64,000 nt of DNA, from the NCBI GenBank assembly GCA_030530525.1, contig JAUMUT010000003.1, forward strand, positions 1-64,000. Reading direction: 5' to 3'. Below the pieces are notes generated by a model that was not told where the DNA came from, searched no databases, and saw nothing but the letters and a program-made list of their open reading frames with translations. The stretch's first letter is position 1, and every line of letters begins with the position of its first letter. Positions 54,091 to 62,657 of the stretch are shown piece after piece. The position numbers were made by a program, and so were the translations under genes. The stretch is from Capnocytophaga sp. (GTDB lineage Bacteria; Bacteroidota; Bacteroidia; Flavobacteriales; Flavobacteriaceae).

Positions 54091-54732
54091 ATGCATTTTT
54101 TAAACTCTGAATTAGAAAAATACGTAGAAAATCATTCTTCCCCAGAGCCTCCACTTTTACAAGAGTTGAATAGGGAAACACATCTTAAAGTGTTGCAACC
54201 CAGAATGTTAAGCGGTCATTTTCAAGGGCGAGTGCTTAGTTTGCTCTCTAAAATGATAGCTCCAAAATATATTTTGGAAATAGGAACTTTTACAGGTTAC
54301 GCAACTCTTTGCCTTGCAGAAGGCTTGCAGAAAGATGGTTTTTTGCACACTATTGATGTGAATGAAGAATTAATAGATATTCAGGATAAATATTTTGAAA
54401 AAAGCCCTTTTCGTAGCCAAATAAAGCAATACGTAGGGCAGGCGTTAGACATCATTCCGACGCTTCCAAATGATATAGATTTGGTTTTTATTGATGCTGA
54501 TAAAAAAAATTATCCTAACTATTTTGACGCAATTATTTCCAAAATGAAAAAAGGAGGTATTATATTGTCAGACAATGTGTTATGGAGCGGGAAAATTGTA
54601 GAAGAAGTTAAAAATAACGACAAACACACGCAAATTCTTTTAGAATATAATAAGAAAATAAATACCGACCCTCGTGTAGAGTCGGTTTTACTTCCTATTC
54701 GAGATGGATTAACCATAAGCAGAGTAATTTGA
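54091..54732 (+). CDS. SAM-dependent O-methyltransferase (COMT-like)
   Basis: A 213-residue class I methyltransferase of the caffeoyl-CoA/catechol O-methyltransferase family. The SAM loop is ILEIGTFTGYATLCLAEGL, the acidic loop TIDVNEE, the metal site FIDADKKNYP, and GGIILSDNVLW the late motif; Asp and Asn residues for a divalent metal are present. The natural substrate is unknown; Bacteroidota members are broadly distributed and may act on phenolics or tRNA. A TATTTTTG element lies at 54065-54072. It converges with the sugar-kinase gene. Confidence 0.88.
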   Translation: MHFLNSELEKYVENHSSPEPPLLQELNRETHLKVLQPRMLSGHFQGRVLSLLSKMIAPKYILEIGTFTGYATLCLAEGLQKDGFLHTIDVNEELIDIQDKYFEKSPFRSQIKQYVGQALDIIPTLPNDIDLVFIDADKKNYPNYFDAIISKMKKGGIILSDNVLWSGKIVEEVKNNDKHTQILLEYNKKINTDPRVESVLLPIRDGLTISRVI

Positions 54733-54775
54733 TTGCCATTTTATTGATAATCAAACAAATACGTTCTATGACAGA

Positions 54776-55657
54776 CTAAGATTTTCTAAATGATTGAAGA
54801 TGATGTTCGGCTAACTTTGGCATAGCTCCGTGTTGCCCACATACGTAAGCAGAGACTTCTACGGCTAATTGGTGTGCTTCTTCCAGAGAATACCCTTTAA
54901 GATGCGAGGCTACAAAAGCCGCAGTGAAAGAATCGCCTGCACCCACTGTATCTACAACATTTACTTTTGGTGTTGGCAAAAACGACTCGTGGTTGGGCGA
55001 TAGAATAAGGCTTCCTGCCGTTCCTTTGGTGAGAATTAAGAAATCCAAATGAAATAAGGAGGCTAATTTCTCGCAAATAGTTCTTTCTGAGCCTTTCCAA
55101 TCAAAAAGTTTAGCTACTTTTACCACTTCTTCGTCATTAATTTTCAAAATATTCGCTTTTTCTAAGGAATTTTCTATAATTTCAGGAGAAAAATAATGCA
55201 ATCGGAGGTTAATATCAAAAATTTTTAAACTATCTTTGGGCATTGTATCCAAAAAAAGATGAATAGTTTCCCGAGAGTTTTGGTGTCGTTGTGCCAAAGA
55301 ACCGAAGCAAACCGTAGTGGTGTTTTTGGCTAAATTTTTTGTTTTTTCAGAGAAAGGAATATTATCCCACGCTACATTTTCATTAATTTGATACTGCGGT
55401 ATGCCTTTATTATCCAAAAAAACATCTACGCTCCCAGTGGGGAATGGCGTTGTTTCTATAAGATAATGGAGTCCCTTTTCGGTCAAATTGTCCAAAATTT
55501 CTTTACCTAAACTATCTTGCCCAACGGCACTCACTACATAACCGTCTAAGCCAAATTGAGAAATATGATACGCAAAATTGGCAGGCGCACCTCCCAAAAC
55601 CTTCTGATTGGGGAAAATATCCCATAAAATTTCTCCTAAACCAACTACTTTTCCCAT
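54776..55657 (-). CDS. PfkB-family sugar kinase, probable fructokinase
   Basis: A 293-residue ribokinase-fold kinase. The early GLGEILWDIFP and LGGAPANFAYHI (sugar pocket), the mid DINLRL stretch and the ATP/catalytic motif DTVGAGDSFTAAF are all present, the last with the catalytic Asp. This sequence type matches fructokinases, so fructose to fructose 6-phosphate is likely but not proven. The start at 55657 (MGKVVGLGEILWD) is chosen because upstream in-frame codons add a 54-residue hydrophobic/basic leader unlike the family. A TACTTTTG element is at 55683-55690 on the minus strand. Confidence 0.88.
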   Translation of the reverse strand: MGKVVGLGEILWDIFPNQKVLGGAPANFAYHISQFGLDGYVVSAVGQDSLGKEILDNLTEKGLHYLIETTPFPTGSVDVFLDNKGIPQYQINENVAWDNIPFSEKTKNLAKNTTTVCFGSLAQRHQNSRETIHLFLDTMPKDSLKIFDINLRLHYFSPEIIENSLEKANILKINDEEVVKVAKLFDWKGSERTICEKLASLFHLDFLILTKGTAGSLILSPNHESFLPTPKVNVVDTVGAGDSFTAAFVASHLKGYSLEEAHQLAVEVSAYVCGQHGAMPKLAEHHLQSFRKS

Positions 55658-55968
55658 AAAAAGTATTTTTTTAAATTTCCCCCAAAAGTACAAAAAAATA
55701 TTATAAAAATCTTTTTTAAGAAATATTATTTTTAGAAAAATAAAAAACGATATTTTATGAGAAATACAATTTCCTTTTTTTCCGTTTTTGTTTAGGGCAT
55801 ATTTTGTTAGAAAATCCATTTCCTAAGTTTTATTTGTCGTCGGGATAAAAGATTTTGAAATATTTCCAAAAAATAAATATACTTCTTAAAAATTTACAAT
55901 AAAATTAATTTTTTTCTACTAAAAAAAATCTATCTTTGCAAAGTCTTTCAATTAAAATTCTTTATTTT

Positions 55969-57597
55969 ATGAAAAAACTACTTTTTTTATTAAGTTTTAG
56001 CCTTTCTACGCTTTTATTTGCCCAAAAACCTGCTTTTTTTGAAGCAAAATTAGAAAGTGCAACTATTTATTTTAGTGGTGCAGAACTATTGCACGGAGTA
56101 AATGTAAATTTAAATAAAGGGACAAACGAAATCGTGATAAAAAACGTGGCAGAACGTCTTTTCCCTAATAGTATCCAAATATTGGCACCGAAAAACGTTA
56201 CCGTAATGTCGTCTCAATTTACGCGAAGCTACATTAACGAATACGAAATTGACGAAACCTCGCCGGCAACCAAGAGAGTCTTAGATAGTATTCTTATTAT
56301 CCAAAAGGAAATACAGAAAACCTTAAATAAAAAAAATACAGAACAAAGGGCGTTAAAGATTTTAGAAACGAATGAAGTCCTTTCAGGAAAGGAAACAGGA
56401 CTTTCCGTTGCGGAACTTGCCAAACTCATAGAGTTTTATACCGCAAAATACAATTCTATATTGGAAAACATTGATAGTTTAACAGAAAAAGAAACAAAAC
56501 TACAAGAAACCAAAAAGAAACTCGAAGCCCGTTTAGAGATTAACACCTCGAAAGAAGAAAAACTATCTAACGGAAAAATTGTTCTTCAAGTAATGAGCGA
56601 TGTTGCCCAGAAAATTGATTTGAAAGTAAGTTACATTACTCCAAACGCCTCTTGGCATCCGTTTTATGACCTAAGAGCTGAGAATACTAACAAACCAATT
56701 GATTTGATTTATAAAGCCTTAGCAACACAAACCACAGGAATTGATTGGAAAAACATAAAACTTTCGCTTTCTAGCGGAATGCCAAACCAAAACAATGAAA
56801 TCACCTTGCTTACCGCTTGGTATTTGCGTTTTGGCAGAGAAAATTCTCACGTGTCTTATGCCGCTAAAAAATCCGTAGCACGCAATGTGTATCAAGCAGA
56901 AGCAACAAAGGATTATTCCAGTGCCCAAGTTGCAGAAGTAAAAATGGAACGTTCTTCCGTAAATGATTATACCGAAATGGCAGAAAATCAGTTAAATGTA
57001 TCTTTTGATATTGATATTCCTTATTCCATAGCGTCTAACGGGAAAGAACACAGTGTTTCTCTAAAAGAATTAAAATTACCCGCAAAATACCATTACTACA
57101 CCGCTCCCCGAGCTGAAAATGAAGTATTCTTGGTGGCTGAGGTAGAAAACTATTCGCAATATAACCTCCTCCAAGGGGAAGCAAACATTATTTTTGAGGG
57201 AATGTACGTAGGAAAAACGAATATTGACCCTAACCAAACCAACGAGGTTCTTCCCGTTAGTATGGGGCGAGATAAGAAAATTTCTATAAAAAGAGAAAAG
57301 ATTACAGACAAATCTGGAACCAAATTTTTATCAGGATACCAAGAACAAACCTTTACCTATGACATAACTATCCGAAATAATAAGAAAGAAACAGCAAATA
57401 TTACCGTAAAAGACCAATACCCATTGAGTACCGATAAAGAAATTACGGTAGAGCTTTTGCAACATTCTGGGGCGAAGAATGCTGAAGAGAAAGGAATACT
57501 CACTTGGGAAATCAACCTGAAACCAAACGAAACCAAACAACTAAGAATAAGTTATAAAGTAAAATATCCGAGAAATAGAGTGATAAGCAATCTTTAA
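55969..57597 (+). CDS. DUF4139 / MuiA-like exported protein
   Basis: A 542-residue exported protein (signal MKKLLFLLSFSLSTLLFAQ). The N-terminal region (about 20-100) resembles DUF4140 (ATIYFSGAELLHGVNVNLNKG), then a coiled-coil linker (about 110-195), then DUF4139 with VSYITPNASWHPFYDLRA and YEQTFTYDITIRNNKKE-like stretches. The family includes the mucoidy inhibitor MuiA homologues; molecular function is unknown and an envelope role is likely. The start at 55969 begins the signal peptide. TATCTTTG at 55931-55938 is a probable -7 element. Confidence 0.82.
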   Translation: MKKLLFLLSFSLSTLLFAQKPAFFEAKLESATIYFSGAELLHGVNVNLNKGTNEIVIKNVAERLFPNSIQILAPKNVTVMSSQFTRSYINEYEIDETSPATKRVLDSILIIQKEIQKTLNKKNTEQRALKILETNEVLSGKETGLSVAELAKLIEFYTAKYNSILENIDSLTEKETKLQETKKKLEARLEINTSKEEKLSNGKIVLQVMSDVAQKIDLKVSYITPNASWHPFYDLRAENTNKPIDLIYKALATQTTGIDWKNIKLSLSSGMPNQNNEITLLTAWYLRFGRENSHVSYAAKKSVARNVYQAEATKDYSSAQVAEVKMERSSVNDYTEMAENQLNVSFDIDIPYSIASNGKEHSVSLKELKLPAKYHYYTAPRAENEVFLVAEVENYSQYNLLQGEANIIFEGMYVGKTNIDPNQTNEVLPVSMGRDKKISIKREKITDKSGTKFLSGYQEQTFTYDITIRNNKKETANITVKDQYPLSTDKEITVELLQHSGAKNAEEKGILTWEINLKPNETKQLRISYKVKYPRNRVISNL

Positions 57598-57614
57598 TAA
57601 AATAATTTATAAAC

Positions 57615-57662
57615 AATTCCAAGTAATTTTACTGGTTCTATTACCATTATTTACTTGGAATT
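57615..57662 (+). terminator. Terminator after the DUF4139 gene
   Basis: A perfect 12-bp outer stem AATTCCAAGTAA/TTACTTGGAATT with an inner TGGT/ACCA stem, ending in T-rich sequence. Confidence 0.78.
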
Positions 57663-57695
57663 TATATTTTAGTATATTCTTAAAAATATTTTTAT

Positions 57696-58451
57696 ATGAC
57701 AAAGTACATTTTCTTACCGCTGTTTTTTTTAATAACTATTGTAAGCTATGCGCAAAATAACGAAAATCTTTTTAAACAAGCCGAAGAATTTTATAATAAC
57801 GGAAATTATGAAGAGGCAATTGATAATTACCATAGAATTTTAAATACCAAAAAAGAATCTGCCGAATTGTATTTTAATTTAGCCAATGCCTATTATAAGA
57901 AAGGAGAAATCGCAAATAGTATCTACTATTACGAAAAGGCAACTGCGCTTTCCCCTGAGGATTTGGATATAAAAAATAATTTGCAATATGCGCAACAAAT
58001 GGTTTTGGATAATATCCATCCGTTACCAAAAGTATGGACACAGAGAGTGATTGAAAAAATTAGCAGACTAAATTCCGCCAACGGGTGGGGCGTATGTGCC
58101 GTATTGGGAATGATAGCATTCGTAGGGAGTTTCTTGTGTTACTATTTTTCACGAAAAGTATTCCGTAAGCGTTTATTCTTTACCATAATGGTGTTTTGCG
58201 TTATCTTTTCGGTGGGTAGTTTTTTTCTTGGAGATTCTGTAAAATCGTATCTTCATAATCAACAATACGCTATTTTATTTGAAAAAGAAGTGAAGTTTTA
58301 CGAAGAACCGAATGTAAATTCTAAGGAAACTTTTATACTTCACGAAGGAGTAAAAGTAAAAATAATAGAAACTTCGGATAATTGGTTAAAAATAAAAGTA
58401 GCAGATGGAAGAATAGGCTGGACAACAAAAAACACACTAAGAAAGCTGTAA
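57696..58451 (+). CDS. BatE-like TPR/SH3 protein
   Basis: A 251-residue membrane protein with a signal peptide (ending VSYAQ), two to three TPR units (about 22-100: LFKQAEEFYNNGNYEEAIDNYHRIL, AELYFNLANAYYKKGEIANSIYYYEKAT), two transmembrane helices (about 130-150 and 160-182) and a C-terminal SH3b-like domain (about 195-251: VKFYEEPNVNSKETFILHEGVKVKI). That order and length are those of BatE of the Bacteroides aerotolerance (bat) operon. No batA-D or MoxR gene is nearby, so it is an orphan copy or the operon is dispersed. Confidence 0.8.
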   Translation: MTKYIFLPLFFLITIVSYAQNNENLFKQAEEFYNNGNYEEAIDNYHRILNTKKESAELYFNLANAYYKKGEIANSIYYYEKATALSPEDLDIKNNLQYAQQMVLDNIHPLPKVWTQRVIEKISRLNSANGWGVCAVLGMIAFVGSFLCYYFSRKVFRKRLFFTIMVFCVIFSVGSFFLGDSVKSYLHNQQYAILFEKEVKFYEEPNVNSKETFILHEGVKVKIIETSDNWLKIKVADGRIGWTTKNTLRKL

Positions 58452-58473
58452 AAACAAAAGCGAAATGTATTTT

Positions 58474-58527
58474 AATAATTGGAAAATATACTTCTTTTAT
58501 GATTTATGTTTTCCAATTATTTTTTTA
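58474..58527 (+). terminator. AT-rich terminator after the batE-like gene
   Basis: A perfect 13-bp inverted repeat AATAATTGGAAAA (58474-58486) / TTTTCCAATTATT (58509-58521), followed by a T run. The loop is 22 bases. Confidence 0.65.
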
Positions 58528-58591
58528 CTACAAAACCAACAATTTTTTATAGATTAATATATTTTGATAAATAAGAAATAATATATAATAA

Positions 58592-58688
58592 AAATAAATT
58601 ATTGGAAAATATTGTTATTAAATAATAATAGTAAATAAATTATTGGATTTATTATTTCTATAAATATGGTTAAAAATAAATTATTGGA
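58592..58688. repeat. Three exact 15-bp repeats spaced 41 bp apart
   Basis: AAATAAATTATTGGA occurs identically at 58592-58606, 58633-58647 and 58674-58688, each 41 bp apart. It sits in the 407-bp gap between the batE-like gene and feoA, otherwise without a gene; a weaker copy may lie near 58551. It ends about 170 bp before feoA, so it could be an operator array or structural DNA. The 41-bp spacing is close to four helical turns. Confidence 0.75.
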
Positions 58689-58858
58689 ATTTTATTTTTA
58701 TTTTTTCAAAATATATAAATACATTTTTTGTTTTGTGGTAAAAGAAAAAATAAGGATTAAAAAACTTTAATAAGGATAAAATTAATAAAAAAAAATTAAA
58801 AAATAGGCTATTCTTGAAAAAAGTAGTATTTTTGCCCTTAAAATCAAGTCTAAATAAA

Positions 58859-59104
58859 ATGATAAAGACCGTTAATGATATGGTAAGAGGCGAAAAAAGC
58901 ACCATTCATAGTGTAAATACCGAGATGCTTCCTATAAAATTGTTGGAGCTTGGCTGTTTGCCAGGAAATATGGTGGAAGTGATTGAAATAGCTCCTTTTG
59001 GCGATCCTATTTACTTGAATATCAATGACTCTCACTTGGCTATTCGTAAAGAAATAGCGCAATATATACAAATAGAAACTAACAACAACGAAAGCAATGA
59101 GTAA
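58859..59104 (+). CDS. feoA: Ferrous iron transport protein FeoA
   Basis: An 81-residue SH3-like FeoA that assists FeoB in ferrous iron uptake. Motifs such as LPIKLLELGCLPGNMVEVIEIAPFGDP and YLNINDSHLAIRKEIAQYI are typical. The start at 58859 (MIKTVNDM) is preferred because the earlier in-frame extension crosses the TATTTTTG -7 element (58827-58834). It overlaps feoB by eight bases, which indicates translational coupling. Confidence 0.92.
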   Translation: MIKTVNDMVRGEKSTIHSVNTEMLPIKLLELGCLPGNMVEVIEIAPFGDPIYLNINDSHLAIRKEIAQYIQIETNNNESNE

Positions 59105-61217
59105 AAGCGAAATAAAAGTAGCCTTAATAGGAAATCCTAACGTAGGAAAAACTTCTATATTCAATTTACTAACAGGACTAAACCAACACGTAGGGAACTA
59201 CCCTGGTATAACCGTAGAGAAAAAAGTAGGATTTTGCAAACTTTCTCAGTTGCAAAAAGCAAGAATATACGACCTTCCTGGCACATATAGCACCAGCCCC
59301 AATTCATTAGATGAAAAAGTAGCAATTAATTGCCTTTTGGATAAAAATGATTTGGACTTCCCCGATGTGGTGGTGGTGGTGGCAGAGGTAGAGAACCTTA
59401 AACAAAATCTTTATTTATTCACGCAAATAAAAGACTTTGGGTTGCCTACGATTTTGGTAATCAATATGGCAGATAGAATGAAGCCTCGAGGCATTTCTGT
59501 GGATATTGAGGAGCTTGAAAAGAGATTACACACCAAAATTGTTTTAGTAAGTACAAGAAAAAATACAGGAATAGAAGAACTGAAAAAGGAAATTATTAAC
59601 TATAAAAAACTTCCTTTAACCAAAGCAATTGCAGTAGAACGAATTGATGAAGAGTATTTCCGAAAGTTATCGGAGAAATTTCCGAAAGAAGATTTGTATA
59701 AACTTTGGCTTATTATTTCGCAAAATTTTGAGGTTATTGATAATATCCGAAAATCGGAAATACAAAATGAATTTGTAAAAACCGAAGCGCAAATAAAAAA
59801 AATGCAACAACGCGAAACGATTTTGCGCTATCAGGTGATAAATAACGTCTTGAAAGATACTTACAAAATTAATTCTAAAAGTTCCGAAGGGATTCAAGGA
59901 GTTTTGGATAGAATATTATTGCATAAATTCTGGGGATATGTTGTTTTTATGTTAATATTAATCCTGATTTTCCAACTGATTTTTTATGTGAGTAGCTTCC
60001 CGATGGATTGGATTGACGGAGGTTTTGGCTCATTGGGCGAGTGGCTTGGTGAAAATCTTCCCGAAGGTACTTTTACTTCTTTATTAGTAGATGGGATAAT
60101 ACCAGGCTTGGGAAGTGTATTTGTTTTTGTACCACAAATAGCAATTTTATTTTTATTTATTTCCCTTTTGGAAGAAAGCGGTTATATGAGTCGCGTGGTT
60201 TTCTTGATGGACAAAATAATGCGTCCGTTTGGGCTTAATGGCAAAAGTGTAATTCCTTTAATATCAGGAGCGGCGTGCGCTATCCCAGCGGTAATGGCAA
60301 CCCGAAATATTGAAAACTGGCGCGAGCGTTTGATTACCATTTTGGTAACGCCGTTTATTACATGTTCCGCAAGGTTACCTATCTATTTGATAATGATAAA
60401 GTTAGTAATTCCTGATGAAAAATTCCTGATTTTTGGTTATCAAGGCTTAACGCTGTTTTTATTGTATATGGCAGGAGCGGTAATGGCTATTTTTTCAGCG
60501 TGGATATTACATAAAACGTTGAAAATCAAAGAATCTTTTAAACAACATTTTATTATAGAAATGCCAACATACAAAGCACCAATGTTCCGAAATGTTTTGG
60601 TGAGCGTGTATGAAAAATCAAAGGCATTTGTAGTAAATGCAGGAAAAATTATTTTCACCATAACTGTAATTATCTGGTTTTTAGAATCTCACGGAATTTC
60701 AGAAAACTATAAAAATGCCGAAGCCCACGCACAAGAAATGGCTTCTCAAAATAATTGGGACGAAACTAAGCAAGAAAATTACTTAGAAAGCTACAAGAGT
60801 GAAAATTCTTTCTTAGGGAATATTGGCAAATTCATAGAACCTGTTTTTCGTCCGTTGGGTTACGACTGGCGAACCAGTATAGCTGTGCTGAGTTCTTTCG
60901 CCGCTCGGGAAACGTTTGCCAGTACGCTTGCCACTATTTATAGTCTCGGAACAGATGTTGATGTAGAAGATGAAGAAGGACAAAAAACGATTATCGCTCG
61001 GTTAAAAACAGAAACTCACCCCGACGGAACGCTTGTTTTTAGCCTCGCAACAGGAGTTTCTATTTTGTTATTTTTTGCCTTTGCAATGCAATGTATTAGT
61101 ACTTTTGCTATTGTTAAAAAAGAAACCAATAGCTGGAAATGGGCTGTTATTCAGTGGGTTGGAATGACAGGTTTTGCGTATTTGGTAGCCTTTATCGCTT
61201 ATCAATGGTTGAAATAA
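59097..61217 (+). CDS. feoB: Ferrous iron transporter FeoB
   Basis: A 706-residue inner-membrane ferrous-iron transporter. The N-terminal G domain has GNPNVGKTS (about 11-19), DLPGTYS (about 58-64) and NMAD (about 124-127), with the GDP-dissociation-inhibitor-like helical domain following (about 175-260). The membrane part (about 280-706) contains two Gate segments (GAACAIPAVMATR, VTPFITCSARLPIY) with conserved cysteines. Full length. No third small feo gene directly follows; the FeoB-associated Cys-rich protein is coded at 51648. Confidence 0.95.
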   Translation: MSKSEIKVALIGNPNVGKTSIFNLLTGLNQHVGNYPGITVEKKVGFCKLSQLQKARIYDLPGTYSTSPNSLDEKVAINCLLDKNDLDFPDVVVVVAEVENLKQNLYLFTQIKDFGLPTILVINMADRMKPRGISVDIEELEKRLHTKIVLVSTRKNTGIEELKKEIINYKKLPLTKAIAVERIDEEYFRKLSEKFPKEDLYKLWLIISQNFEVIDNIRKSEIQNEFVKTEAQIKKMQQRETILRYQVINNVLKDTYKINSKSSEGIQGVLDRILLHKFWGYVVFMLILILIFQLIFYVSSFPMDWIDGGFGSLGEWLGENLPEGTFTSLLVDGIIPGLGSVFVFVPQIAILFLFISLLEESGYMSRVVFLMDKIMRPFGLNGKSVIPLISGAACAIPAVMATRNIENWRERLITILVTPFITCSARLPIYLIMIKLVIPDEKFLIFGYQGLTLFLLYMAGAVMAIFSAWILHKTLKIKESFKQHFIIEMPTYKAPMFRNVLVSVYEKSKAFVVNAGKIIFTITVIIWFLESHGISENYKNAEAHAQEMASQNNWDETKQENYLESYKSENSFLGNIGKFIEPVFRPLGYDWRTSIAVLSSFAARETFASTLATIYSLGTDVDVEDEEGQKTIIARLKTETHPDGTLVFSLATGVSILLFFAFAMQCISTFAIVKKETNSWKWAVIQWVGMTGFAYLVAFIAYQWLK

Positions 61218-61248
61218 TTATTGTTTTTTTAAGTTAAATAATTTATTC

Positions 61249-61296
61249 AAAAACTCATTATTTTTGCTTTTATAGCTAAGAATAATGAGTTTTTTT
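61249..61296. terminator. Terminator after feoB
   Basis: A perfect 14-bp stem AAAAACTCATTATT (61249-61262) / AATAATGAGTTTTT (61281-61294) with an 18-base loop and a T run. It ends about 28 bases before the sbcD ATG, so sbcD must use a promoter inside or after it. Confidence 0.85.
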
Positions 61297-61324
61297 GTAC
61301 TTTTGCTTTCCAATTTTATTATTA

Positions 61325-62533
61325 ATGAAAATACTTCACACCGCAGATTGGCACATTGGCAAAAAACTGCATAAATACGATTTGTCCGAAGATTTTGATT
61401 TGTTCATTCATTGGTTAATTTCTTTTATTAAGGAACAAAAAATAGATGTTTTATTAGTCTCTGGTGATATTTTTGATTTGGCTAATCCTTCCTCTGAGGC
61501 TCGTAGGCAGTTTTATTCTACTTTGGTGAAACTTCATCAGTTACAATGCCGAATTATCCTTACAGGCGGAAACCACGATTCGCCAGCGGTACTCAATGCT
61601 CCGAAAGAAATTTTAGAACATTTGCAAATTTCGGTTATTGGTAGCTTGCCAGAAAATATTTCCGAATGTATTTTTGCTTTGCCAAACGAAACAAATCCTG
61701 AAATTATAGTTGCCGCTATTCCCTTTTTAAGAGATAGTGAATTAAGACGCATTTCGGACGGAATTTCTTATGAAGACCGTTTGCAAGCCATTCAAGATAG
61801 TATGGAACGAATTTTCAGTGAAGCGAGTGCGTTTTGTGCGGAAAAATATCCAAATATCCCCGCAATAGCAATGGGGCATTTGTTTGCCACTGGCGAAATT
61901 TCTACTTCGGATAGCGAACGAGAAATACAAGTGGGAAACGAAGCACGCTTTGATACACAACGACTTAGAGGCTTTCAGTACATTGCTTTGGGGCATATCC
62001 ATAAACCGCAACGTGTGCATTCTTCCGTACCTACTTTTTATAGTGGCTCACCTATTCCGCTGTCTTTCAGTGAAAGAAAAGACCAAAAAAGAGTACTTTT
62101 ATTAGATACCCAAAAAGGTTTTGAGCCTCAAAGTATTCCTATTCCTTCATTTAGAAAACTAATAAAAATAGAAGGAAATTTATCAGAAATTACCATAAAA
62201 TTAAATTCTTTAACAGAAATATCTCCACTTGTAAATCTTGTGGAAATTCAGCTCATAGAACCTGTTTATTCTGTAAAAATAGAAGAAGAATTTAATCAAT
62301 TAATTCATAATTTTGATGTAAAAAACTATGAAATTGTTAAAACACGGATGCAATTTAGCGATCGATTGCAAGGTTCATCACAATTATTTGAAGAACATAT
62401 TTCTCTTACAGAATTGCGTCCGCAAGAAGTTTTTTCAAAATTATTAGAAACAGAAAACTTGGAAGAACTTCAAAAACAGCAACTTATGCAAGCCTTTAAA
62501 GAATTGCAAGATAGCCTGAATGATTTTTCATAA
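61325..62533 (+). CDS. sbcD: Exonuclease subunit SbcD
   Basis: A 402-residue metallophosphoesterase subunit of the SbcCD nuclease (Mre11 homologue), which opens hairpins and trims DNA ends. The N-terminus HTADWHIGKKLHKYD, then SGDIFDLANP, GGNHDS, and later MGHLFATG and GHIHKPQR give all the metal-binding motifs. A C-terminal capping domain follows. The ATG at 61325 begins the family-typical start. No sbcC follows: the next gene is kbl. SbcC may be coded elsewhere on the chromosome. Confidence 0.93.
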   Translation: MKILHTADWHIGKKLHKYDLSEDFDLFIHWLISFIKEQKIDVLLVSGDIFDLANPSSEARRQFYSTLVKLHQLQCRIILTGGNHDSPAVLNAPKEILEHLQISVIGSLPENISECIFALPNETNPEIIVAAIPFLRDSELRRISDGISYEDRLQAIQDSMERIFSEASAFCAEKYPNIPAIAMGHLFATGEISTSDSEREIQVGNEARFDTQRLRGFQYIALGHIHKPQRVHSSVPTFYSGSPIPLSFSERKDQKRVLLLDTQKGFEPQSIPIPSFRKLIKIEGNLSEITIKLNSLTEISPLVNLVEIQLIEPVYSVKIEEEFNQLIHNFDVKNYEIVKTRMQFSDRLQGSSQLFEEHISLTELRPQEVFSKLLETENLEELQKQQLMQAFKELQDSLNDFS

Positions 62534-62601
62534 GTCAAGGAAATAAAATTATAAAAAGAGAAATATTTTTATGAAAATAATAGATTTTTTTAATATTTCT
62601 T

Positions 62602-62631
62602 TTGCTAATCCCATAATATTTACTACCTTTG
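62602..62631 (+). promoter_or_regulatory. Promoter of kbl
   Basis: TTG (62602-62604), 19 nt, TACCTTTG (62624-62631), 26 bases before the kbl ATG. Confidence 0.68.
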
Positions 62632-62657
62632 CCTAACTTTTTAAATACAGAATTTTT

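Noticed and set aside
58814..58858. N-terminal extension of FeoA (MKKVVFLPLKSSLNK)
   Set aside because: It reads through the TATTTTTG promoter element. FeoA of normal length begins at 58859.
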